This document shows, one piece after another, positions 8,512 to 16,552 of a DNA stretch of 51,215 bases. The stretch's first letter is position 1. Each line of letters begins with the position of its first letter. The stretch spans positions 1 to 51,215 of the forward strand of contig JAOAEI010000005.1 in assembly GCA_026416875.1 (NCBI GenBank), in the 5' to 3' direction. Made by a program: the position numbers and the translations under genes. The notes below the pieces were generated by a model. That model saw only the letters and a list, made by a program, of their open reading frames with translations, did no database searches and was not told where the DNA came from. Source of the stretch: Caloramator sp. GTDB taxonomy: Bacteria; Bacillota; Clostridia; Clostridiales; Caloramatoraceae.

Positions 8512-8540
8512 TTGATAATAAATATTAAATAAAATATAAT
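8512..8540 (+). promoter_or_regulatory. Sigma-A type promoter of the NADH oxidase-like gene
   Basis: TTGATA, 17 bp, TATAAT, located 32 bp upstream of the ATG; close to consensus with ideal spacing. Confidence 0.75.
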
Positions 8541-8572
8541 ATTTATAAAAAGAAAAGGAAAGGAGAGTTTTT

Positions 8573-9901
8573 ATGAAGGTAGTTGTTATAGGATGCACCC
8601 ATGCAGGGACAGCTGCAATTGTTAATACTGCAAAACTTTATAAGGATGCAAATATTACTGTTTATGAAAAAAATGATAACATTTCATTTTTATCATGTGG
8701 TATAGCTTTATATGTTGGTGGGATTGTTAAGGATCCTTTAGGACTTTTTTACAGCTCACCAGAAAAGTTAAAGGAGCTAGGCGTAGATACTAGAATGAAA
8801 CATGAGGTTTTAGATGCAGATCTAGACAAAAAAATACTAAAGGTAAAAAATTTAGACACCGGAGTAATTTTTGAAGATAATTATGATAAATTAATTATAA
8901 CAACTGGTTCATGGCCAATTGTTCCTAAAATTGAAGGCATTGAATTTGAAAACATACTTCTTGCTAAAAACTTCTATCATTCGAATACAATAATTGAAAA
9001 ATCAAAGTATGCAAAAAACATAGTCATAGTTGGTGCTGGATATATTGGAGTTGAACTTGCTGAAGCCTTTGAAAGAAATGGCAAAAATGTAACTTTAATT
9101 GATAGTCAAGATAGAATACTTAGTAAATATTTAGATAAAGAATTCACAGATTTAGCAGAAGAGGAATTAAAGAAATATGGAATTAAACTTGCTTTATCCC
9201 AAAGTGTTGTTAGGTTTGAGGGGGAAAATGGTAAAGTAAAAAGAGTAGTAACTGATAAAGAAACATATGATGCTGACCTTGTAATTCTTTGCATAGGCTT
9301 TAGACCAAACACAGATTTATTTAAAGGTAAATTAAATATGCTTTCAAACGGTGCGATAATAGTAGATGAATATATGAGAACAAGCAAAGAAGATGTCTTT
9401 GCTGCAGGAGATAGCTGTGCAGTGATTTACAATCCTATCAAAAAGCATGAATATATCCCCCTTGCAACTAACGCCGTAAGAATGGGAACTTTGGTAGCAA
9501 GGAATCTAGTAAAGCCAACAACAAAATACTTAGGAACACAAGGAACGTCGGGGATAAAAATTTACGATCTTAATATAGCTGCAACAGGACTTACAGAAAA
9601 CATGGCAAAATACTACGGGCTTGATGCACAAAGTGTTTTAATCGAGGATAGCTATAGGCCAGAATTTATGCCAACCCATGATAAGGCTATATTAAAGGTT
9701 GTATATGAAAAGAAAAGCAAAAGGATCCTTGGAAGTCAGATACTTTCAAAGGTTGATTTAACTCAAATGATGAATACAGCATCAGTATGTATTCAAAATG
9801 AAATGACGATTGATGAACTTGCATTTGTAGACTTTTTCTTCCAGCCTCATTTTAATAAGCCTTGGAATCTACTTAATATAGCAGCGTTAAAGGCAATATA
9901 A
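8573..9901 (+). CDS. nox: NADH oxidase / CoA-disulfide reductase-family flavoprotein
   Basis: 442-residue FAD-dependent pyridine nucleotide-disulfide oxidoreductase with a single redox Cys. N-terminal FAD dinucleotide fold VVVIGCTHAGTAA includes the His typical of water-forming NADH oxidases. The redox-active Cys is in ISFLSCGIALYVGG (about residue 44). The NAD(P)H fold is IVIVGAGYIGVELAEAF (about 150), the second FAD motif is VFAAGDSC (about 278), and the C-terminal dimerisation domain is complete. Likely reactions are four-electron reduction of O2 to water or reduction of CoA/protein persulfides; the two cannot be separated from sequence. In an anaerobe this is an oxygen defence or thiol-redox enzyme. 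It is divergent from a thioredoxin. Confidence 0.92.
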   Translation: MKVVVIGCTHAGTAAIVNTAKLYKDANITVYEKNDNISFLSCGIALYVGGIVKDPLGLFYSSPEKLKELGVDTRMKHEVLDADLDKKILKVKNLDTGVIFEDNYDKLIITTGSWPIVPKIEGIEFENILLAKNFYHSNTIIEKSKYAKNIVIVGAGYIGVELAEAFERNGKNVTLIDSQDRILSKYLDKEFTDLAEEELKKYGIKLALSQSVVRFEGENGKVKRVVTDKETYDADLVILCIGFRPNTDLFKGKLNMLSNGAIIVDEYMRTSKEDVFAAGDSCAVIYNPIKKHEYIPLATNAVRMGTLVARNLVKPTTKYLGTQGTSGIKIYDLNIAATGLTENMAKYYGLDAQSVLIEDSYRPEFMPTHDKAILKVVYEKKSKRILGSQILSKVDLTQMMNTASVCIQNEMTIDELAFVDFFFQPHFNKPWNLLNIAALKAI

Positions 9902-9925
9902 GCAGGTAGTTGTTGCCTTTTTTTG
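9889..9925 (+). terminator. Intrinsic terminator of the nox gene
   Basis: 8-bp stem AAAGGCAA / TTGCCTTT with a 16-nt loop, then seven T. The 5' arm overlaps the last codons of the gene. Confidence 0.7.
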
Positions 9926-9983
9926 TAACATTTTTTAAAATAATGAATATTATAATTGTATCAACAAATTAATTTTTGAATTA

Positions 9984-10012
9984 TTGCTAATATCTACATA
10001 AAGTGCTATAAT
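9984..10012 (+). promoter_or_regulatory. Promoter of the ytxH-DUF948 pair
   Basis: TTGCTA, 17 bp, TATAAT, with a start region about 20 bp upstream of the RBS AAGGAGGG. Confidence 0.65.
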
Positions 10013-10035
10013 TAACTAAACAAGGAGGGATGGGT

Positions 10036-10392
10036 ATGTCGAAAAAGGTTATAATCGATCTTGACTTTAAAGGAAAGAAAAAGGCAAAGGAAAATCTTAA
10101 AAAGGGGTTTGCTATAGGTGCAGCAATAGGAAGCGTTGTAGGATTGGTTTCAGGTATTTTAACAGCACCAAAATCAGGTAAGGAAACAAGGGAAGAAATA
10201 AAAGAAGAAGTTATGGAAGCGTCAAAGAAGGCTGCTTTGAAGATAAAGGAAACGACTAAACTTGTTAAAGAAAAAGTTGAAGAAAAGTTTTTAAAGAAAG
10301 AAGAACCAATAAACGAAGAAGTAATTGCGGAGGATACATCTAATGCTCAAGAAGTCCAAGAAAATACATCAGATGAAAATGCAAATGAATAA
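10036..10392 (+). CDS. YtxH-domain protein
   Basis: 118 residues from the ATG at 10036, chosen because AGGAGGG lies 7 nt upstream; the track's ATG (10030) is too close to that RBS. A single membrane-associated Gly/Ala-rich segment (GFAIGAAIGSVVGLVSGILTAP) is followed by the YtxH hallmark PKSGKETREEIKEEV, then a long Lys/Glu amphipathic region and an acidic tail. YtxH proteins are small general-stress or envelope proteins of unknown biochemical role. It is co-transcribed with a DUF948 protein, a common pairing in Firmicutes. Confidence 0.9.
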   Translation: MSKKVIIDLDFKGKKKAKENLKKGFAIGAAIGSVVGLVSGILTAPKSGKETREEIKEEVMEASKKAALKIKETTKLVKEKVEEKFLKKEEPINEEVIAEDTSNAQEVQENTSDENANE

Positions 10393-10403
10393 GAGGTGAC
10401 TTT

Positions 10404-10757
10404 ATGACACTAACGATAACACCTCAAGGGTTAATTTTAACTTTAATTGCTATTTTGCTCATAGTTATCACATTTTATTTAGTTAAGACTTTAAAAAAGT
10501 TAAATGAGCTAATTGATAATGCTAACTCTATTCTAAAGGACAATAAAAAAAATATAGATGAATCGCTTCAAAACGTAAGTCAAATAACAAATTCAGCAAA
10601 GCAAAAGATAGATTATGTAGATAAATTATTTAATCAAAATGGAGAAGCAGCTGCTTCGAAGGAAGGAATTGATTTAGTTACAACTATAGAGGCAGTATTA
10701 GCTTTAATAAATGAAATAAAGGAATTTTGGCCAAAGAAAAAAAGGTTTAAAAAATAG
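10404..10757 (+). CDS. DUF948-family membrane-anchored coiled-coil protein
   Basis: 117 residues: one N-terminal transmembrane helix (LILTLIAILLIVITFYLV) followed by an amphipathic helix of the DUF948 type (NELIDNANSILKDNKKNIDESLQNVSQITN), with the C-terminal FWPKKKRFKK basic tail cytoplasmic. It starts 11 nt after ytxH behind AGAGGTGA and ends in a strong terminator. Function unknown; the pair is often linked to envelope stress. Confidence 0.88.
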   Translation: MTLTITPQGLILTLIAILLIVITFYLVKTLKKLNELIDNANSILKDNKKNIDESLQNVSQITNSAKQKIDYVDKLFNQNGEAAASKEGIDLVTTIEAVLALINEIKEFWPKKKRFKK

Positions 10758-10777
10758 CCGCTGTTGCGGCTATTTTT
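10752..10777. terminator. Bidirectional terminator between DUF948 and GGDEF genes
   Basis: 10-bp perfect stem AAATAGCCGC / GCGGCTATTT with a TGTT loop and T-runs on both strands. It touches the stop codons of both convergent genes. Confidence 0.88.
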
Positions 10778-11492
10778 ATGCAGGTTGAAACTGCATTTCT
10801 TTATAGTTTTTTTTATCCCTATACATCATCATGTCAGCAAAGGCTATCATTTCATCGGATGTTTTATAAAAATCTTCTAAAGATGCTATTCCAAAACTAA
10901 CGCTATGTTCAATTTGGGGGTTTTTTTGATTTAATTTATTTAATGCATCTTTTATTCTAATAATTATGTTATGCGCTTTTAAGCTGTTGCAATTAGGCAG
11001 TATTATTAAAAATTCATCTCCACCTATTCTTACAACATAGTCAGAGTTTCTTATATTCTTTTTTAATACATCGGCTACATTGATTATTAACCTATCGCCT
11101 TCGTGATGCCCAAGTGTATCGTTTACTTGTTTAAGATTATTGATATCGGCATAAATAATTGAAAGATCTTTATTTTCCCTTTTGTGTTTTTCAAATATTT
11201 TTTCAAGAATTTCAAGCCCGGCATTTCGATTATAGGTTCCTGTCATAATATCATAAGTTGCAAAATATTTCCATATTTTTATTCTTCGTTCAGTTTCTTT
11301 TTTTATTAGTATATAAAGAAGGGTAGCTGTAATAAAGATAAAGAAGATGCCTTTTAAAATTGAAAGCTTTACGAAGGATGTTTTTTCATCTGAATATTTA
11401 ACTATGAAATTATCTGAATAAAATATCCAGCAGAGACTCAATATTACGTAAATTAAGGCTATTTTAAATGCACCAAAGTTAAACCTTTTCAA
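10776..11492 (-). CDS. Membrane-bound diguanylate cyclase (GGDEF domain)
   Basis: 238 residues. Two N-terminal membrane helices (ALIYVILSLCWIFYS and LKGIFFIFITATLLYILI) with a short external loop of about 20 residues, then a GGDEF domain from about residue 75. The catalytic motif is intact (RIGGDEFLIILP), as are DIMTGTYNR at the domain start and NLKQVNDTLGHHEGD, so it should make cyclic di-GMP. No RxxD inhibitory site is evident directly before the GGDEF motif. No EAL domain. Single gene ended by the shared terminator; signal input unknown. Confidence 0.92.
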   Translation of the reverse strand: MKRFNFGAFKIALIYVILSLCWIFYSDNFIVKYSDEKTSFVKLSILKGIFFIFITATLLYILIKKETERRIKIWKYFATYDIMTGTYNRNAGLEILEKIFEKHKRENKDLSIIYADINNLKQVNDTLGHHEGDRLIINVADVLKKNIRNSDYVVRIGGDEFLIILPNCNSLKAHNIIIRIKDALNKLNQKNPQIEHSVSFGIASLEDFYKTSDEMIAFADMMMYRDKKNYKEMQFQPA

Positions 11493-11640
11493 TCCTTATC
11501 TTCCTTTCAAAAGGAATTTTATGCTTATATTATACAAATAAATTCGACAAAATTCAACACAAGCCATAATTATATTGATTTTTTATTACATTTATTTTAT
11601 CTTAGCAATAAGAAAATACTTACTATATGGATGATTATTT

Positions 11641-12144
11641 ATGGAGCACAAATATAAAAACTATTTGCCTAAAATTCATGAAACTGCTTTTGTTGCAGAA
11701 GGGGCTCATATCATAGGGGACGTTGAAATTGGAGAAGAGGCTAACATATGGTTCAATTCCGTTTTGAGGGGAGATGTAAATAGCATAAAGATCGGAAGAG
11801 GAACAAATATTCAGGATAATACTACTGTTCATGCCTCAACAGGGCAAAGTCCAACGATAATAGGTGATTATGTTACTGTAGGGCATAATTGTATTATTCA
11901 TGGCTGCAAGATAGGAGATTATTCACTTATAGGTATGGGTTCAATTATTTTAGACAATGTTGAAATTGGGGAATATACTATTATTGGTGCTGGCTCTTTG
12001 GTAACCCAAAACAAAAAAATACCACCAAGGGTTTTATGTATGGGATCGCCTGCCAAGGTTATTAGGGAATTGACTGAAGAAGAAATAAAATACCTAAAAA
12101 ATTCAGCAAAACATTACATAGAACTTTCTAAAAATTATAAGTAG
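11641..12144 (+). CDS. Gamma-carbonic anhydrase-family protein (left-handed beta-helix)
   Basis: 167-residue hexapeptide-repeat protein. The repeats (IGDVEIGEEANIWFNSVLRGD ... IGRGTNIQDN) form the left-handed helix. The three metal-binding His are present in TVHAST and VGHNCIIHGC, and a C-terminal helix (LTEEEIKYLKNSAKHYIELS) closes the trimer. Such proteins either hydrate CO2 or serve as metal-binding scaffolds; activity cannot be assumed. The start is set by family length; the RBS is poor. It lies 8 nt upstream of the selenoprotein gene, so it is first in a probable three-gene unit with that gene and Mrp. Confidence 0.9.
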   Translation: MEHKYKNYLPKIHETAFVAEGAHIIGDVEIGEEANIWFNSVLRGDVNSIKIGRGTNIQDNTTVHASTGQSPTIIGDYVTVGHNCIIHGCKIGDYSLIGMGSIILDNVEIGEYTIIGAGSLVTQNKKIPPRVLCMGSPAKVIRELTEEEIKYLKNSAKHYIELSKNYK

Positions 12145-12152
12145 GTGATGAT

Positions 12153-12614
12153 ATGATTAATAATTCAAGATCCTGCTGAGGCCCTAAAACTGCTTCAGTT
12201 GAAGCTAAAAGAAAAAAATGTCCTGTATGTAATAGGGAAGGTGAAGAAGTAAGTTTAAAGACGGTAAAACATCTTGTTAAGGAAGACAATGTGGTTAGAA
12301 ATTTAGATTACTTCATTTGCCTTAATGAAGAATGTGATGCTATTTATTATGCAGATGATTTGGTGTATAAAAAGGAGAATGTAAAGGTACCGGTATGGTT
12401 TAAAAGGGATGCTAATCCTAAAATAATCTGTTATTGTAGCATGGTGACAGAGAATGATATTAAAAGAGCAGTTGAAAATGGTGCAAAGAGCTTGAAGGAT
12501 GTAATAATAATTACTGGTGCGATGAAAAATTGCAATTGTGAAATAAACAATCCTAAAGGAAAATGCTGCAGCAATGAAATAAAAAAAGTAATGGAAAGAT
12601 ATTTGGGCATTTGA
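12153..12614 (+). CDS. Selenoprotein: Csac_0668-type 2Fe-2S/CopZ-like protein with Sec encoded by TGA
   Basis: The true gene starts at ATG 12153 (AGGTGAT 5 nt upstream) and runs through an in-frame TGA at 12177-12179 to TGA 12614, giving 153 residues with Sec9 in the motif SCUGP. The track ORF (GTG 12291) is only its C-terminal two thirds. After the Sec come a zinc-ribbon-like KKCPVC (Cys23/26), ICLNEEC (Cys55/60), and a BFD/CopZ-type [2Fe-2S] part with CYC (Cys92/94), NCNC (Cys126/128) and CC (Cys137/138). Residues 10-46 upstream of the track start read as real CopZ-N sequence (REGEEVSLKTVKHLV), so translation must pass the TGA. I recall a named Sec/Cys family of this kind; function is unknown. 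Yed-type selenium genes lie 6 kb upstream and Mrp lies downstream. Confidence 0.88.
12180..12210 (+). promoter_or_regulatory. Candidate bacterial SECIS element
   Basis: Directly after the TGA there is a hairpin GCTTC-AGTT-GAAGC (12192-12205). The loop begins 17 nt after the TGA and has G at its second position. This fits the usual bacterial rule (apical loop roughly 16-37 nt downstream, G in the first two loop bases). The lower stem is weak, so folding should be computed. Confidence 0.55.
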
Positions 12615-12656
12615 CAAAAATTAAAATAAGAGATACTATATAATTGACAAATGCTC
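12605..12656. repeat. Inverted repeat spanning the selenoprotein stop codon and the mrp leader
   Basis: Arms GGGCATTTGACAA (12605-12617) and TTGACAAATGCTC (12644-12656) are complementary at 11 of 13 positions, separated by 26 nt. There is no T-run, so it is not a standard terminator. It may be an attenuating or processing hairpin between the two genes. Confidence 0.4.
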
Positions 12657-12672
12657 AAAATGAGGTGATACT

Positions 12673-13497
12673 ATGTCAAATTGCAATACATGTCCTTCAG
12701 CTGCAACCTGCAGCAGTAAAGATTCAGGAACATGCACAATTAACTTTAATCCAAACAACAATATTAAAAAAGTTATTGCTGTAATGAGTGGAAAAGGTGG
12801 AGTTGGAAAATCTACGGTTTCTGTTATTATTGCAAGGCAGTTAATGGAAAGAGGTTATAAGGTCGGCATTTTAGATGCAGATATCACAGGACCTAGTATT
12901 CCAAGACTTTTAGGGATTAAAGATAAAAGGGCAACAGGCAATGAGGAATTTATTTTCCCTGTTGAAACAAATGATGGAATAAAGGCAATGTCATTAAACT
13001 TTCTGATGGAGGATGAAAATCAGCCTGTAATTTGGAGGGGACCTATAATAACAGGTGTAGTTCAGCAATTTTGGAATGAGGTTCTATGGGGTGACTTAGA
13101 TTACCTTATAATCGATATGCCTCCAGGAACAGGGGATGTTGCCCTAACAATAATGCAGTCCATCCCAATTACGGGACTTATAATGGTTTCTGTTCCACAG
13201 GATTTAGTTTCTATGATTGTTGCAAAGGCAATAAATATGGCAAGGAAGATGGAGATAAATGTTTTGGGAGTCATTGAAAACATGAGCTATATAGAATGTC
13301 CTGATTGTGGGAAGAAGATTAAACTATTTAAAGGAGATACTGAAAAGTTTGTAAAGGATTTAGGCGTTGAGCTTCTTGGAGAAATTCCGATGAATGAAGA
13401 TATAAATAATTTAGAATTATATAATGAAAATAGAGATAAAATTTCCAAAATGTTTGGGCCTATAATAGATAAAATATTAGAAAAAGTAAATGGATAG
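12673..13497 (+). CDS. Mrp/NBP35-family P-loop ATPase, Fe-S cluster carrier
   Basis: 274-residue deviant Walker ATPase of the Mrp/ApbC/NBP35 type, which binds and transfers Fe-S clusters in the cytosol. The N-terminus has four Cys (4, 7, 13, 21; NCNTCPSAATC), followed by Walker A GKGGVGKST (about 38), the D-x-D ILDADITGPSIP motif, IIDMPPGTGDVALT, and the bridging-cluster CxxC in IECPDCGKK. The complete motif set indicates an active protein. It starts 58 nt after the selenoprotein (RBS AGGTGAT) and probably belongs to the same unit, suggesting Fe-S delivery to, or cooperation with, that CopZ-like protein. Confidence 0.93.
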   Translation: MSNCNTCPSAATCSSKDSGTCTINFNPNNNIKKVIAVMSGKGGVGKSTVSVIIARQLMERGYKVGILDADITGPSIPRLLGIKDKRATGNEEFIFPVETNDGIKAMSLNFLMEDENQPVIWRGPIITGVVQQFWNEVLWGDLDYLIIDMPPGTGDVALTIMQSIPITGLIMVSVPQDLVSMIVAKAINMARKMEINVLGVIENMSYIECPDCGKKIKLFKGDTEKFVKDLGVELLGEIPMNEDINNLELYNENRDKISKMFGPIIDKILEKVNG

Positions 13498-13514
13498 GAT
13501 TACCCTATCCATTT
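13488..13514. terminator. Bidirectional terminator between mrp and the PAP2-like gene
   Basis: 11-bp perfect stem AAATGGATAGG / CCTATCCATTT around a 5-nt loop, covering the ends of both convergent genes. Confidence 0.8.
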
Positions 13515-14080
13515 AATATTATTAAAACTATTAATGTTGAAAAGATGCCAACTAATGTTCCTAAAATGAGCTCCCTGGACGTGTGACGGTTCATTTTAAG
13601 TCTTGCCCACCATGTTATGGGTAAAGCAATCCATAAAATGAGGGATTTAACTCCAATAAAGTTAAAAGTAAAGGTCAATGGACCAGCAATTCCACAGGCG
13701 TGGCCACTGGCCTTTATTTTTATTACTTTGTTTATAAATGTTAAAACAATGCTTGATAAAAGATAGGATAAAAATATTATTTTTATTTTATAAGGTGAAT
13801 TAAAATAAAAAACTAATATTGATCCTAATATGTATGAAAGTAAAGCAAAAATAAATGCTAATTTCCTTTCTCCCCTTCGCCCTTGCGCTTTAATAGATGG
13901 GATGAAGTTTTGAACAAAGTATGAAGATATTGGAATTAAAGTCAAAAATAAAATACAAAAGTATAACCATTTTATATCATTAAAAATTACTGTATTTTTA
14001 TAGATAAATAATATTACAAATAAAGCGAAACTGGGAACAGTAGTAATGATGCTTATTATTTTGGCTAATTTTAATTGCAT
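13505..14080 (-). CDS. PAP2-like membrane protein
   Basis: 191 residues with about six hydrophobic segments. It resembles a PAP2-type lipid phosphatase/phosphotransferase: SGHACG matches the SGH motif and RLKMNRHTSRELILGTLVG matches the C-terminal R(x5)H(x3)[D/E] motif, with Glu in place of the usual Asp. The first motif (KxxxxxxRP) is not clear; GRRGERK is the closest candidate. It could therefore be a degenerate or divergent phosphatase acting on isoprenyl or phospholipid phosphates. Single gene. Confidence 0.7.
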   Translation of the reverse strand: MQLKLAKIISIITTVPSFALFVILFIYKNTVIFNDIKWLYFCILFLTLIPISSYFVQNFIPSIKAQGRRGERKLAFIFALLSYILGSILVFYFNSPYKIKIIFLSYLLSSIVLTFINKVIKIKASGHACGIAGPLTFTFNFIGVKSLILWIALPITWWARLKMNRHTSRELILGTLVGIFSTLIVLIILNG

Positions 14081-14178
14081 AAAACCACCTCGATCAATGT
14101 TATCTATTTAACATATCTTACAATAAAATTATCTCAGATAAATTTTTCCAAGTCAACAAAATGCTACAAAATAAAAAT

Positions 14179-14188
14179 ATGTTATAAT
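14179..14188 (+). promoter_or_regulatory. Extended -10 promoter of the yjjI operon
   Basis: TGTTATAAT (TGn + perfect -10) lies 30 bp before the yjjI start. No good -35 box is visible at 17 bp, consistent with an extended -10 promoter. Confidence 0.5.
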
Positions 14189-14217
14189 AAAAATAAGAAC
14201 AGTTTAGGAGTGATGTT

Positions 14218-15708
14218 ATGAACAATGTTTTAAATATTATTAAAGATTTTACCCAGACATATCATCAAAAGATTATATCCCTTGCTAGGGCTGCAGAAAA
14301 TTCATTGAATGTTCTTAATATAAGCAATGATGCAAAAAAATTAAAGGAAGAAGGAATAATTTGCGATCTTAACGAAGGGAATGCACCATATAGGCCAAGA
14401 TATATAGTTGTCGACTTTGAAAAGTTTTTTAAAAACGGAAGTGCTTTTTTAAGGCTTAACCCTCCAAAGGATATATGGGAGGCTACTAATAATCTTTTAA
14501 TATTATATAAACATATTCCATCAATAACGACTTTCCCTGTTTATATAGGGAATATAGATTATTTGCTCGAGCCCTTTATTGAAGATGAAAGGGAAGCATA
14601 TAAAGCTATAAAATTATTTTTAGAGCATATCGATAGGACTATAACGGATTCTTTTTGCAACGCCAATATCGGTCCTAAAAGAACGAAGGCGGGAGAAATA
14701 ATTTTAAAGATAACAAGGGAACTTCAAAATTCAGTTCCAAATATAACTTTAAAGTATAACAAAGAAACCGATGATGATTTTGCAATTGAGGCTATTTTAA
14801 CATCTTTGGATACTGCAAAGCCAAGTTTTGCAAATCATGAAATGTTTGTAAAGGATCTTGGTGAAAACTACGCTATAGCCAGCTGCTATAACGGTCTTCC
14901 GATAGGTGGAGGAAGCTATACCCTTGTTAGATTAAATCTTGCCTATCTTGCTAAAAAGGCAAAGGATGAGGGGGACTTTTTAGATAATATCTTACCCTAT
15001 GCAGTTGATGTGATGGCAAACTATATGGATGAAAGAATAAGATTTTTAGTGGAGGAGTCCAACTTTTTCCAAAGCAGTTTTCTTGTAAAGGAAGGGCTTA
15101 TAGATAGCGACAGGTTTACAGCTATGTTTGGAGTATTTGGCCTGGCAGAGTGTGTTAATCATTTTATAAATTCAGACAATGTTTTTGAAAGATTTGGACA
15201 TGGAGAATATGCAAATAGGCTTGGAATTAAAATAATTGAAAAGCTAAGCGAAGAAGTAAAAAAACATAAAAACGATTATTGTAAATTTTCTAATGGTTCT
15301 TTTCTTCTTCATGCCCAAGTTGGTATTGATACAGATAAAGGAATAAGCCCAGGATGTAGAATTCCAATTGGTGAAGAGCCAGAGCTTCCACAACATCTTC
15401 TACAGTCTGCACCCTTCCATAAGTATTTCCCTTCAGGAATAGGGGATGTGTTTAGTTTTGATGCTACAGCGAAAAATAATCCAGAGTTTATTTTGGATAT
15501 CATAAAGGGTTCCTTCAATAGTGGTTTGAGGTATATATCCTTCTATGGAAATGATAGCGATGTTATAAGGATTACTGGATATCTTGTAAAGAAATCAGAT
15601 ATTGAAAAATTAGAAAGAGGAGAACAAGTGTATAATGATGCTGTTATATTAGGTCTCGGTTCAGTTAAAAATCAAAGGATTCTTGAAAGAAAGGTAAGGA
15701 AAATATGA
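14218..15708 (+). CDS. yjjI: YjjI-family glycyl radical enzyme
   Basis: 496-residue glycyl-radical protein of the YjjI (DUF3029) family, shorter than PFL-type enzymes. The glycyl-radical loop near the C-terminus is VIRITGYLVKKSDIE, and CYNGLPIGGGSYTLVRLN in the middle is the segment carrying the presumed active-site Cys. The dedicated activase overlaps its stop by 4 bp (ATGA). The substrate of YjjI enzymes is not established. RBS GGAGTGAT. Cotranscription with a cysteine hydrolase (third gene) may bear on the pathway. Family identity is firm, reaction unknown. Confidence 0.92.
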   Translation: MNNVLNIIKDFTQTYHQKIISLARAAENSLNVLNISNDAKKLKEEGIICDLNEGNAPYRPRYIVVDFEKFFKNGSAFLRLNPPKDIWEATNNLLILYKHIPSITTFPVYIGNIDYLLEPFIEDEREAYKAIKLFLEHIDRTITDSFCNANIGPKRTKAGEIILKITRELQNSVPNITLKYNKETDDDFAIEAILTSLDTAKPSFANHEMFVKDLGENYAIASCYNGLPIGGGSYTLVRLNLAYLAKKAKDEGDFLDNILPYAVDVMANYMDERIRFLVEESNFFQSSFLVKEGLIDSDRFTAMFGVFGLAECVNHFINSDNVFERFGHGEYANRLGIKIIEKLSEEVKKHKNDYCKFSNGSFLLHAQVGIDTDKGISPGCRIPIGEEPELPQHLLQSAPFHKYFPSGIGDVFSFDATAKNNPEFILDIIKGSFNSGLRYISFYGNDSDVIRITGYLVKKSDIEKLERGEQVYNDAVILGLGSVKNQRILERKVRKI

Positions 15709-16538
15709 GGGCACCTGTTAATAAGTTAATTCCCTTCAGCAGCGTTGATGGACCAGGAAATAGATTTTCGATATTTTTTCAAGGGTGTAATTTTAATTGT
15801 CTATACTGTCATAATCCAGAAACCATAAACTTATGCAGTAGCTGTGGAGCATGTGTAGATGTTTGTCCAAATAATGCATTAGATGTTATTGATGGAAAAG
15901 TTGTATGGAAGGAAGCATTTTGCTTAAAGTGCGATTTGTGTATAAATGAATGTTCTAATCTAAGTTCTCCTAAGGTTAAATATATGTCGGTTGAAGAAAT
16001 TTTGAAGGAAATTATTAAATATAAAACTTTTTTATCAGGGGTAACGGTATCCGGTGGAGAATGTATGCTTTATGCTGAATTTTTAAAGGAATTATTTAAA
16101 GAAATAAAAAATTTAAACTTAACTTGTTTTATTGATTCTAACGGGCTTATTTTGTTTGAAGGATTTAATGATTTGTTGAATTTGACTGATGCAGTTATGT
16201 TAGATGTAAAATCCTTTGATGAAAGGGAACATATAATGCTCACAGGAAAAAGCAATAAAAACGTCTTAAAGAATTTAGTTTACCTAGGAAGTAAGGGAAA
16301 GCTCTATGAAGCGCGAACGGTTGTAGTTCCGGATGTATTAGATAATGTTAGCAATGTTGACAATGTAAGCAGGATGATAGCAAAGATTGATGATAAAATA
16401 AGATACAAGCTTATAAAGTTTAGACCACTAGGCGTTAGGAAGGAATTTTCAAAAATAAAAATTCCAAGCGATGATTTAATGGCAAAGTTAAAGGATATAG
16501 CCTTAAAGAATGGCTGTAAAAATGTTATAATAACGTGA
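15705..16538 (+). CDS. yjjW: YjjW-family glycyl radical enzyme activase (radical SAM)
   Basis: 277-residue activase expected to put the radical on YjjI. It has SVDGPGNRFSIFFQGCNF and the radical SAM CxxxCxxC motif CNFNCLYC, followed by an inserted pair of ferredoxin-like clusters: CSSCGACVDVCPNNAL and CLKCDLCINEC. Downstream are SGGECMLY (SAM-binding GGE) and MLDVKSFD. The extra 4Fe-4S domain is characteristic of YjjW and HpdA/GD-AE type activases and absent from PflA here. It overlaps yjjI by ATGA, so production is coupled. Confidence 0.93.
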   Translation: MRAPVNKLIPFSSVDGPGNRFSIFFQGCNFNCLYCHNPETINLCSSCGACVDVCPNNALDVIDGKVVWKEAFCLKCDLCINECSNLSSPKVKYMSVEEILKEIIKYKTFLSGVTVSGGECMLYAEFLKELFKEIKNLNLTCFIDSNGLILFEGFNDLLNLTDAVMLDVKSFDEREHIMLTGKSNKNVLKNLVYLGSKGKLYEARTVVVPDVLDNVSNVDNVSRMIAKIDDKIRYKLIKFRPLGVRKEFSKIKIPSDDLMAKLKDIALKNGCKNVIIT

Positions 16539-16552
16539 TAAGGAGGGATAGT

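Noticed and set aside
12611-12644. TTGACA ... TATAAT as a separate mrp promoter
   Set aside because: The spacer is 22 bp, too long for sigma-A recognition; the sequence is better described as part of an inverted repeat.
12303-12658. Minus-strand ORFs of 104 and 75 residues over the selenoprotein gene
   Set aside because: Shadows of the real plus-strand gene; no RBS and low-complexity products.
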